From: Alphaproteobacteria bacterium
GTDB lineage: Bacteria > Pseudomonadota > Alphaproteobacteria > Micropepsales > Micropepsaceae
Direction of reading: 5' to 3'
DNA length: 6,228 nt
NCBI GenBank assembly: GCA_947373775.1
Contig: CANBZE010000122.1
Location: 1-6,228 of the forward strand
The notes beneath the pieces are model-generated. The model worked only from the letters and a program-made list of their open reading frames with translations. It was not told the DNA's origin and searched no databases. Made by a program: the position numbers and the translations under genes. This document shows positions 1 through 5,290 of this stretch, piece by piece (position 1 is the stretch's first letter; each line of letters opens with the position of its first letter).

Positions 1-284
1 ACGAGGTCCTGGCCGGGGGCTCGCTTTACTGGGTGATCAAGGGCCAGATCGCCGTCCGCCAGAAATTGCTGGGGTTCCGCGAGGTCAAGAAGAACGGAGT
101 TCCCCATTGCGGCCTGGTCTATGACAAGACCCTGGTACCAGTAGTGGCAAGGCCTCGGCGCGCTTTCCAGGGGTGGCGTTACCTGGAAGCCAAGGACGCG
201 CCGGCCGATCTGGCCAAGACCAAGGGCGCCGAGGATCTGCCCGAAGCCCTGCAGCGGGAACTTGCTTCGCTGGGTTTGCTCTAA
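1..284 (+). CDS. DUF1489 family protein, C-terminal part (5' end outside window)
   Basis: An open frame runs from base 3 (93 codons visible) to a TAA at 282-284 and has no start inside the window. The GTG at 33 is an internal valine codon, because the reading continues upstream as GGSLYWVIKG, which fits the DUF1489 family (usually about 140 residues). The visible part therefore lacks roughly the first 50 residues. Further family-like segments are LVPVVARPRRAFQGWRYL and the following acidic/alanine-rich DAPADL stretch. Function is unknown; the family is small, cytoplasmic and largely alphaproteobacterial. No signal peptide or membrane segment is visible in this part. The membrane-protein gene downstream starts 9 bases after the stop in the same frame, so the two are probably co-transcribed. 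Family assignment is from remembered conserved segments; no biochemical role can be given. Confidence 0.85.
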   Translation, partial: EVLAGGSLYWVIKGQIAVRQKLLGFREVKKNGVPHCGLVYDKTLVPVVARPRRAFQGWRYLEAKDAPADLAKTKGAEDLPEALQRELASLGLL

Positions 285-293
285 GCTTCCCAG

Positions 294-1931
294 ATGGGGA
301 ATCGCCAATATCTGCTGTGGCCGCTGGCGGCTTGGGCGCTGTTCGCAGGGATCGCGCTGTGGCTGACGCGCGGGGCGATCCAGCTCGACACCGACAGCGC
401 CATGCGCCTGGTCCAGGTGCGCGACCTTCTCCACGGCCAGAGTTGGTTCGACACCGTCCAGCACCGCATGAACACGCCTTACGGCCTCTCGATGCACTGG
501 TCGCGGCTGGTGGACGCGCCGCTGGCGCTGCTGATGCTGGTGTCCGAAACCTTCGCGCTGATCGCCTGGCCGCTGCTGCTGTTCCTGGCCACCTTGCTGC
601 TGCTGGCGCGGATCGCATTCGTGATGGCGGGCCCCCGGGCCATGGCGACGGCAATGGCGCTGGCCCTGTTGTGCAGCGGACTCTATGCCGCGTTCGCGCC
701 GGGCAATATCGACCACCACGGCCTGCAACTGGTGCTGATGCTGGCGGCGCTGCTTTGCGTGATCGAGCGGCAACCTGTTCCGGGCGCGGTGGTGGTGGCG
801 CTGGGCCTGGGCGTGGGACTGGAAAGCCTGCCCTATGCCCTGACCGCCATCGCCTTCTTTGTGTTCGACCAGGCCAAGGCGCGCGCTTTCGGCCTGACTT
901 TGGCGGGCATGGCGCTCCTGCTGCTGGCGGTCACCACCGCGAGCGCCTACCGCTTCATTCCCGCCTGCGACACCTATTCATTGTTCTATGCGGCGCTGCT
1001 GGGCACCGGCGGGCTTGGCATTGCGGCGGCCTCCTTCTTGCCGCGACACCGCCTCGCAGCGCTGGGTATCTTGGCGCTGCTGCTGCTGGCGCTGGCGGCG
1101 ATGCTCAATCCGGCTTGTCTGGCCGGCCCCTATGCGGGGATGGATGCGCGGCTGAAGCTGATCTTCCTGGACCGCATCAACGAGGCGCGGCCGGTCTGGT
1201 CCTTCTTTCGGTTGGCCCCCGCGCAAGTGGTGGGCGGCTATCTTTATGCCGCCTTTGCGCTGGCGATCTGCGCCCTGGCGCCACGGGGCCGGGCACGGCT
1301 TGCCGTGCTGGTTTTCGCCGCCATGGCGCTGCTGGTCGCCACCCTCCAGTATCGTGGCACCAACTTCGCGCTGCTGTTCGCGTTGCCGGGACTGGCCGCC
1401 GCGCTGACGCGGCTGACCGCGCAGCGCAGCATCGTCTGGCTGGCGGCGGCGATCATGCTGGCCAGCGGCGCCACCTTCACGCTTGCGGGCGCAGCAGGCG
1501 AAGGCTTCGATAAGGTCAGGCAACGAGCGCTGTTGTTCGGCGCCCAGGAACGATGCGGCAGCCACTTCGCTCTGGACCGGTTGAACGACATGCCCCCGGG
1601 GCGGGTCGCCGCTTTTGTGGACCAAGGGCCGGCGGTGCTCGCCTACAGCAAGGACAGCGTTATTGCCGGGCCCTATCACCGCGACGCCGCCGGTATCCTG
1701 GACAGCTATGAGATATTCGCCGGCAAGAAGCCCCTCGCGATCCTGAAGAAGCGCGGCATCGATTACCTGGTGGTCTGCCGTAGTGCGCCCGACTGGGATT
1801 TCTACCGGTCGCGCGGTGGGCTGGTGTCGCAGCTTGCACAAGGCCGCACGCCATCCTGGCTGAAGCAGGTGAATTGGCTTGAAGCCTTTGAGCTGAGGCC
1901 CGTCGCCGAGGTCTATCGCGTCAACCGATAG
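294..1931 (+). CDS. Polytopic membrane protein, putative GT-C-fold glycosyltransferase (STT3/AglB-like motifs)
   Basis: 545 residues with about 12-13 hydrophobic segments by eye (for example 7-25, 92-111, 116-135, 163-192, 199-217, 228-247, 253-273, 310-329, 333-350, 379-398). A more polar C-terminal domain follows from about 400 to 545. The loop after the first membrane segment holds D32-T-D34, then MRLVQVRDLL, a P-Y-G and H68-W-S-R-L-V-D74. A later loop holds N138-I-D140-H-H142. Known: GT-C enzymes of the STT3/AglB type carry an acidic motif in the first external loop, a YPxG...W..L.D segment after it, and in archaea a DHH motif in the next loop. Inferred: this is a lipid-linked-sugar-dependent glycosyltransferase-like protein of the inner membrane. 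The WWDYG acceptor-recognition motif of true STT3 is not seen, so substrate and reaction are unknown. The ATG at 294 has no clear Shine-Dalgarno sequence, so translation may depend on the upstream gene. The stop (1929-1931) lies inside the end of panC. It could instead be an unrelated multi-pass protein. Confidence 0.7.
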   Translation: MGNRQYLLWPLAAWALFAGIALWLTRGAIQLDTDSAMRLVQVRDLLHGQSWFDTVQHRMNTPYGLSMHWSRLVDAPLALLMLVSETFALIAWPLLLFLATLLLLARIAFVMAGPRAMATAMALALLCSGLYAAFAPGNIDHHGLQLVLMLAALLCVIERQPVPGAVVVALGLGVGLESLPYALTAIAFFVFDQAKARAFGLTLAGMALLLLAVTTASAYRFIPACDTYSLFYAALLGTGGLGIAAASFLPRHRLAALGILALLLLALAAMLNPACLAGPYAGMDARLKLIFLDRINEARPVWSFFRLAPAQVVGGYLYAAFALAICALAPRGRARLAVLVFAAMALLVATLQYRGTNFALLFALPGLAAALTRLTAQRSIVWLAAAIMLASGATFTLAGAAGEGFDKVRQRALLFGAQERCGSHFALDRLNDMPPGRVAAFVDQGPAVLAYSKDSVIAGPYHRDAAGILDSYEIFAGKKPLAILKKRGIDYLVVCRSAPDWDFYRSRGGLVSQLAQGRTPSWLKQVNWLEAFELRPVAEVYRVNR

Positions 1932-2769
1932 CCATATTGTCGATCAGCCGGGTCTTGCCGACCTTGGCCGCGGCCAGGATGCGGGCGGGACGTTCCAGCG
2001 CCGTGATGTGATCCAGCGTCTCTGCGTCGCGGATGGCGACGTAATCCACATGCGCAAATCCCGCTTTCCACAGCGCCTCGATGGCGGCGGCTTCCGCCGC
2101 CCGGAGGTCGCCGCCGCTGCGTGCCGCCGCGATGGCGTCTTTCAGGATCACGTTCAGGCTGGCGGCGATCCTGCGTTCATCCGCGCTGAGATAGGCGTTG
2201 CGCGATGACAAGGCCAAACCGTCGGCCTCGCGCAAGGTGGGCGCGCCGATGATCCGGATCGGCAGGCCCAGGTCGCGCACCAGCCGCCTGATCACCAGAA
2301 GCTGCTGGTAGTCCTTTTCCCCGAACACCGCGATGTCGGGCAGGGCGGCGATCAACAGCCTGGCTACCACCGTGGCGACACCGGCAAAGAAGTGCGGGCG
2401 GAAATCACTCTCCAATCCTGTGCTGGGTCCGCCCACTGTGACGGTGGTGGCGAAGCCTTCCGGATACATCTCCTGCGCCCTGGGCGTGAAGATGATCGCC
2501 GCGGTGTCGCCCAGCTTTTTCAGGTCGGCGTCCAGGGTGCGGGGATAGGCCTCGAAATCTTCGCCCGGGGCAAACTGGGTGGGATTGACGAAGATGCTGA
2601 CCACGACATGGTCCGCATGTTTTTTGGCCTCCGTCACCAGCGAGACATGGCCGTCATGCAGCGCTCCCATCGTGGGCACCATGCCGATCTTCGCAGGCCC
2701 GCTTCCGGCATGTTTGAGGGCAGCCAGCGCGGCGCGCAGCTCTGCGACTGTCGTGACGATTTTCGTCAT
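1921..2769 (-). CDS. panC: Pantothenate synthetase (pantoate--beta-alanine ligase)
   Basis: 282 residues, the usual length for PanC. The enzyme joins D-pantoate and beta-alanine using ATP through a pantoyl-adenylate, the last step of vitamin B5 synthesis and hence needed for coenzyme A; it is cytosolic. Visible signatures in order: VPTMGALHDGH at 31-41 with the HIGH-type nucleotide-binding HDGH (38-41), SIFVNPTQF (58-66), YPRTLD (75-80), a RPHFFAGVATVV segment (124-135), GEKDYQQL (150-157), ADGLALSSRN (182-191, the KMSKS-like loop) and a C-terminal RLIDN. All expected active-site segments are intact. The start ATG overlaps the stop of the upstream carboxypeptidase gene by one base (TAATG) and has no Shine-Dalgarno sequence of its own, pointing to coupled translation. 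The 3' end overlaps the convergent membrane-protein gene by 11 bases. panB is not in the window. Confidence 0.98.
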   Translation of the reverse strand: MTKIVTTVAELRAALAALKHAGSGPAKIGMVPTMGALHDGHVSLVTEAKKHADHVVVSIFVNPTQFAPGEDFEAYPRTLDADLKKLGDTAAIIFTPRAQEMYPEGFATTVTVGGPSTGLESDFRPHFFAGVATVVARLLIAALPDIAVFGEKDYQQLLVIRRLVRDLGLPIRIIGAPTLREADGLALSSRNAYLSADERRIAASLNVILKDAIAAARSGGDLRAAEAAAIEALWKAGFAHVDYVAIRDAETLDHITALERPARILAAAKVGKTRLIDNMAIG

Positions 2770-4412
2770 TACCGGGTTTGCACGGCCGCGAAGCAGGTCT
2801 GGCCGCGCTGGGTCAGGCGGGTGCAGACCTCGCGTGCTTCCTGTTCGGCGAACAGGCCGAAGCGGGCGCGGTACAGCGTGTGACCGCGCGCCGAGGTGAT
2901 CGGGGCGATGATCCTGGACGCCCGTGCCAACACATCCTGCGCCTTGCCCGCATAGGTCTTGAGCTGGGCGTCGGCCAGCGCCTTGTCGGCATAGGCGCCG
3001 ATCTGGATGGTCCAGTTGCGGCCCGGCGTCACGTCCACATCGCCTTCACCGCCATCCAGCGACGGCCGCATCTGGGGCCGGGGTGCATTGACTTGTGCGG
3101 CGGCGGTCTTGACCAGATTGGACTGTACGAGGTCGTTTTGGGCAGCGGCCAGGGCGGTGTCAGGCCGCGGACTGGGATGGGCCACATTCTTGGCCACCAG
3201 CGGCGGCACCGCCGGGACGGCGGGCTGCGGCGCAGCCGCCATGGGCGCGGCCGGCTTGGGCGCGGGCGCAGGCTTGCCCTCCGCATGGATGAGGGAGAAA
3301 TTTTCGTCTGGGGCGCGGACCGACTCGGCGGCATCTTCGTCCTCGCTCTGCACGGAGCCCGGCACCGGCGACAAAGCCGCGAACTGGTTGCCGCTGACTT
3401 GCGGCAGGCTGAAGCCGGCGGTGGCGGGCGGCGGCGCGCTCTGGGCGACCTGGCGCCACGGCACATTGGCGCGCGCCACCAGATTGGGATTGGTCGAGAT
3501 CTGGGCAAAGGTCTGGTCCAGCAGCCGCACCATTTCCAGGTCGCGGCGGATGGCGGTGCGTCCGCCCATCACCACCGCGATGACGTGGGTGGTGCCGCGC
3601 GTTATCGAGCTGACGAGGTTGAAGCCGCTGGCGCCGGTATAACCTGTCTTGATGCCGTCGGCGCCGTCATAGCGGCCGATCAGATTGTCATGGGTGGGAT
3701 ACCAGACGCCTCTGTAGTTAAAGCCCGTCAGCCCGAAATAGGGAAAGTATTGCGGATAGTCATAGGCCAGGTGACGGCCCAGCACGGCCAGGTCGCTGGC
3801 GGTGGAAATCTGCAAGGGATCGGGCAGGCCCGAAGCGTTGTGATAGTTGGTTTCACGCATGCCGATCTGGCGCGCGCGGGCCGTCATCATCTCGGCGAAA
3901 TGGGATTCGGTGCCGCCCAGCGCCTCGGCGATCACCACCGCCACGTCATTGGCGCTGCGGATCACGATGGCGCGGATGGCGGTGTCCACGTCTATGGTCT
4001 GACCCGGACGAAGCGCCAGCTTGGTCGGCTTCTGGATGGAGGCGTGATAGCTGACCGGCATCTGGGTCTGCATCGTGATCTTGCCCGCCTTCAGGGCATC
4101 GAACAGCAGGTACAGGGTCATCATCTTGGTCAGCGAGGCGGGATGACGCTCGGCCAGCTCGTTGCGGGCATAGATCACCTTGCCGGTGGCCCCGTCCACG
4201 ATCAGGGCGGCGTCCTTGACCGGGTCGGTGGGGTTGGCCGGCATGCGGATATGGGCGCGGCCATGGCCGATCATCCGCAGGGCGGGAATGGCGGCACGGC
4301 GATGGTGTTTGGCGGCCAGGGCAGGCGCGGAAAATCCCGCCAGCAAGAAGGCGAGGGCGACCATTCCGGTCAGGACGCGAGGCCGATACGGTAAAGACAA
4401 AGATATCCCCAA
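2769..4412 (-). CDS. Secreted serine D-alanyl-D-alanine carboxypeptidase (peptidase S11, PBP5-type) with C-terminal SPOR domain
   Basis: It trims the terminal D-Ala from peptidoglycan pentapeptides in the periplasm. Numbered from a TTG at 4412 (547 residues): signal peptide about 1-33 (arginine-containing start, hydrophobic VLTGMVALAFLLAGF, cleavage after APALA), S11 domain about 65-287 with S93-L-T-K96 (nucleophile motif), S153-A-N155 and K255-T-G257. A Pro/Ala-rich linker spans about 321-461 and a SPOR domain about 464-545 (NWTIQIGAYADKALADAQL, then YRARFGLF). Known: SPOR domains bind denuded glycan strands at division sites, so septal recruitment is inferred. The start is uncertain. An in-frame ATG lies at 4499, but codons between it and about 4400 end mostly in A/T, unlike the rest of the gene, and would put 62 residues before the cleavage site. 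TTG 4412 has GAGGGG nine bases upstream; TTG 4400 and ATG 4364 are alternatives. It is the first gene of an operon with panC. Confidence 0.95.
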   Translation of the reverse strand: MGISLSLPYRPRVLTGMVALAFLLAGFSAPALAAKHHRRAAIPALRMIGHGRAHIRMPANPTDPVKDAALIVDGATGKVIYARNELAERHPASLTKMMTLYLLFDALKAGKITMQTQMPVSYHASIQKPTKLALRPGQTIDVDTAIRAIVIRSANDVAVVIAEALGGTESHFAEMMTARARQIGMRETNYHNASGLPDPLQISTASDLAVLGRHLAYDYPQYFPYFGLTGFNYRGVWYPTHDNLIGRYDGADGIKTGYTGASGFNLVSSITRGTTHVIAVVMGGRTAIRRDLEMVRLLDQTFAQISTNPNLVARANVPWRQVAQSAPPPATAGFSLPQVSGNQFAALSPVPGSVQSEDEDAAESVRAPDENFSLIHAEGKPAPAPKPAAPMAAAPQPAVPAVPPLVAKNVAHPSPRPDTALAAAQNDLVQSNLVKTAAAQVNAPRPQMRPSLDGGEGDVDVTPGRNWTIQIGAYADKALADAQLKTYAGKAQDVLARASRIIAPITSARGHTLYRARFGLFAEQEAREVCTRLTQRGQTCFAAVQTR

Positions 4413-4447
4413 AGCCGACTGCCCCTCGCGACTCCCAAAAGACCAAA

Positions 4448-4465
4448 TTGCGACAGATTTCGCAA
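4448..4465. repeat. Inverted repeat TTGCGA-N6-TCGCAA upstream of the carboxypeptidase gene
   Basis: Perfect 6-base arms separated by 6 bases, 36-53 bases upstream of the preferred TTG start of the carboxypeptidase gene. It resembles a dimeric-regulator operator rather than a terminator, as there is no T-run beside it. The regulator is unknown. If translation really began at ATG 4499 the repeat would be inside the coding region, so its presence mildly favours the shorter protein. Confidence 0.4.
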
Positions 4466-4509
4466 GCGGAAGAGGAAATCCACTATGCGTTTCGGGCATT
4501 TACGAACGG

Positions 4510-4526
4510 TTAACGAAGTCTTTAAC
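4510..4526. promoter_or_regulatory. Paired TTAAC motifs, possible degenerate CtrA-type site
   Basis: TTAAC occurs at 4510-4514 and 4522-4526, with 8 bases between the two TTAA cores. The alphaproteobacterial cell-cycle regulator CtrA recognises TTAA-N7-TTAA, so the spacing is one base too long. The left half is the palindrome GTTAAC, whose other-strand reading TTAACCG is close to the CtrA half-site. The position, about 100-125 bases before the likely carboxypeptidase start, is suitable for control of a septal cell-wall gene. Weak call. Confidence 0.25.
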
Positions 4527-4559
4527 GGGTTCCCAGAGTTCCGGAATTGAAAATTATGG

Positions 4560-4571
4560 TGCGGCGCACAA
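4560..4571 (+). promoter_or_regulatory. Candidate PhaR operator, upstream copy
   Basis: TGCGGCGCACAA contains TGC-N3-GCA and matches every position of the motif TGCRNYGCASMA that I remember for Bradyrhizobium PhaR, the repressor released by polyhydroxybutyrate. It ends 7 bases before the -35 box of the phasin promoter. It is also within the region that must drive the leftward carboxypeptidase operon, so it could affect both. No phaR gene is in the window. Confidence 0.5.
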
Positions 4572-4578
4572 TTAACCC

Positions 4579-4609
4579 TTGACGGAGCTAGGGGCATACC
4601 TCATATAGG
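4579..4609 (+). promoter_or_regulatory. Sigma70-type promoter of the phasin gene
   Basis: A -35 box TTGACG (4579-4584) matches five of six consensus bases and the TTGAC core favoured in Alphaproteobacteria. The -10 is either TATAGG at 4604-4609 (19-base spacer, four of six) or CATATA at 4602-4607 (17-base spacer, three of six). Transcription would begin near 4612-4617, giving a leader of about 60 bases before the phasin ATG. It lies in the AT-richer part of the intergenic region and faces right. Confidence 0.6.
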
Positions 4610-4612
4610 TCA

Positions 4613-4627
4613 TGTTGCAGTGCAACA
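4613..4627. promoter_or_regulatory. Perfect 15-bp palindrome at the phasin transcription start, candidate PhaR operator
   Basis: TGTTGCAGTGCAACA has 7-base arms around a single central G. Its core TGC-AGT-GCA is the TGC-N3-GCA pattern of PhaR sites upstream of phaP genes, and the stretch from 4616 matches 11 of 12 positions of the remembered motif TGCRNYGCASMA. It covers the predicted transcription start, a placement that would block initiation or escape when the repressor is bound. Known: PhaR represses phasin genes and leaves DNA when polymer is present. That PhaR acts here is inferred from the motif and the downstream gene. Confidence 0.6.
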
Positions 4628-4631
4628 GGCC

Positions 4632-4647
4632 ACCGGTCAAAACCGGT
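4632..4647. repeat. ACCGGT-CAAA-ACCGGT repeat in the phasin mRNA leader
   Basis: Two copies of the self-complementary hexamer ACCGGT separated by CAAA. As RNA they can form a 6-bp hairpin with a 4-base loop, ending 17 bases before the Shine-Dalgarno sequence. As DNA they are direct repeats of ACCGGTC with a 10-base period, about one helical turn. There is no T-run, so it is not a terminator. A related CCACCGGTGAAAA lies at 4693-4705 in the first codons of the phasin. Confidence 0.45.
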
Positions 4648-4664
4648 CGTGCCCTAACTCACAG

Positions 4665-4670
4665 AGAGGA
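4665..4670 (+). promoter_or_regulatory. Ribosome binding site that fixes the phasin start
   Basis: AGAGGA sits 6 bases before ATG 4677. The nearby ATG at 4672 is followed at once by an in-frame TGA, and the GTG at 4620 lies in the operator and predicted transcription-start region, so 4677 is the only sensible start. Confidence 0.8.
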
Positions 4671-4676
4671 CATGAC

Positions 4677-5126
4677 ATGAGCAAAGCAAAGACCACCGGT
4701 GAAAAGGCTTCGGCCTCGGCTGAAACCGCACTGGAGAATGGCGCCGCCGCCCTGAAGACCGGCCTGGAAAAGGCCCTGAAGGGTTATGACGCATTCGTTG
4801 GCTACGGCAAGGAAACTGCCGACGCCGTCACCAAGTCGGCCACCGTCGCCGGCAAGGGCATCGAGACCATCAACAGCGAAATCTATTCCTATTCCAAGTC
4901 GTCGGTCGAAGACGCCGTTGCCGCCACCAAGGCCGTGATGGGTTCCAAGTCCGTCCACGAAGCGTTCGAGTTCCAGACCGATTTCGCCAAGTCGGCGTTC
5001 GAAGCCTATGTCGCCGAACTGTCGAAGATCAGCGAACTGGCCACTGCCACCACCAAGGACTTCTACGCCCCCTTCAAGGGCCGCGTGCAGGCTTGGCTGG
5101 ACACCGTGCAGTCCGTCCGCGCCTAA
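4677..5126 (+). CDS. Phasin family protein (PhaP-like polyhydroxyalkanoate granule protein)
   Basis: 149 residues, within the range of small alphaproteobacterial phasins. Phasins coat the surface of polyhydroxyalkanoate granules in the cytoplasm, limit their coalescence and help control granule size. The sequence is almost wholly helix-prone, rich in Ala, Lys, Glu, Ser and Thr, without cysteine. It has a low-complexity start (1-30) followed by amphipathic helices. The segment from about 86 to 140 (AVMGSKSVHEAFEFQTDFAK, then YVAELSKISELA and FYAPFKGRVQAW) is the typical phasin_2 core, where FQ.DF...F and the PFxxR end are recognisable. No signal peptide or membrane segment is present. Codon use is strongly biased to C/G-ending codons (AAG, GCC, GTC, TTC, ATC), suggesting high expression. 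The gene has its own promoter, candidate PhaR operators and a strong terminator, so it is probably a monocistronic unit induced when polymer is made. The polymer synthase genes are not in this window. Confidence 0.92.
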   Translation: MSKAKTTGEKASASAETALENGAAALKTGLEKALKGYDAFVGYGKETADAVTKSATVAGKGIETINSEIYSYSKSSVEDAVAATKAVMGSKSVHEAFEFQTDFAKSAFEAYVAELSKISELATATTKDFYAPFKGRVQAWLDTVQSVRA

Positions 5127-5149
5127 TCGGAATCAGTATCCAAATTGCG

Positions 5150-5184
5150 AAGGGCTCCGGCATTGCCGGGGCCCTTTTGCTTTT
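5150..5184 (+). terminator. Strong intrinsic terminator after the phasin gene
   Basis: A 12-base stem (5150-5161 with 5165-5176, one G-T wobble) closes on a 3-base ATT loop and runs into TTTTGCTTTT. It begins 23 bases after the phasin stop, is very GC-rich in the stem, and should separate phasin transcription from clpS. Confidence 0.92.
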
Positions 5185-5252
5185 GGGCGCGAGGTTGAAT
5201 TTCCGTGGCGCGGTAACCAGATAGGGGTATCCCACTAGGCAGACGGCCAATC

Positions 5253-5269
5253 CGCGCTAGGATAGCGCG
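5253..5269. promoter_or_regulatory. 17-bp palindrome CGCGCTA-GGA-TAGCGCG in front of clpS
   Basis: Perfect 7-base arms with a 3-base centre, ending 21 bases before the clpS ATG. The centre reads TAGGAT, which fits the conserved positions of a -10 box (TAnnAT) and would place the transcription start near 5270. No convincing -35 lies at the right distance. It may be an operator over the clpS promoter, or a hairpin in the leader if transcription starts further upstream. The region 5185-5252 shows no other clear signal. Confidence 0.4.
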
Positions 5270-5290
5270 CGAGCAAAGCAGCAACACGGC

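Noticed and set aside
33..35. GTG as a true start of the first gene
   Set aside because: The frame stays open to the left edge and the codons before it encode the conserved GGSLYW stretch of DUF1489, so the gene is truncated by the window, not short.
173..1513. 446-codon open frame overlapping the membrane-protein gene in another + frame
   Set aside because: It encodes Gly/Ala/Arg-rich low-complexity sequence with no membrane pattern or motifs; the 294-1931 frame has the coherent membrane topology and motifs.
978..1841. 287-codon open frame on the - strand within the membrane-protein gene
   Set aside because: Gln/Arg/Gly-rich shadow of leucine and alanine codons on the other strand; no family features.
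2778..4394. 538-codon open frame on the + strand, opposite the carboxypeptidase gene
   Set aside because: It mirrors the carboxypeptidase coding strand, is rich in His/Gly/Arg/Ala as expected from antisense of GC-rich codons, and has no family features. The opposite strand has clear S11 and SPOR domains.
4430..4434. GACTC, a CcrM methylation site (GANTC) in the control region
   Set aside because: A single 5-base site is expected by chance, and I see no pairing with another site in the control region that would suggest methylation-dependent regulation.
4620..4676. Upstream GTG start giving the phasin 19 extra residues
   Set aside because: The GTG sits inside the palindrome at the predicted transcription start, while ATG 4677 has AGAGGA six bases before it and a typical phasin N terminus.
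5195..5223. TTGAAT with a possible downstream -10, either sigma70 or heat-shock type, for clpS
   Set aside because: TTGAAT is a fair -35 but no acceptable -10 lies at 16-19 bases, and the fit to a heat-shock -10 is poor.
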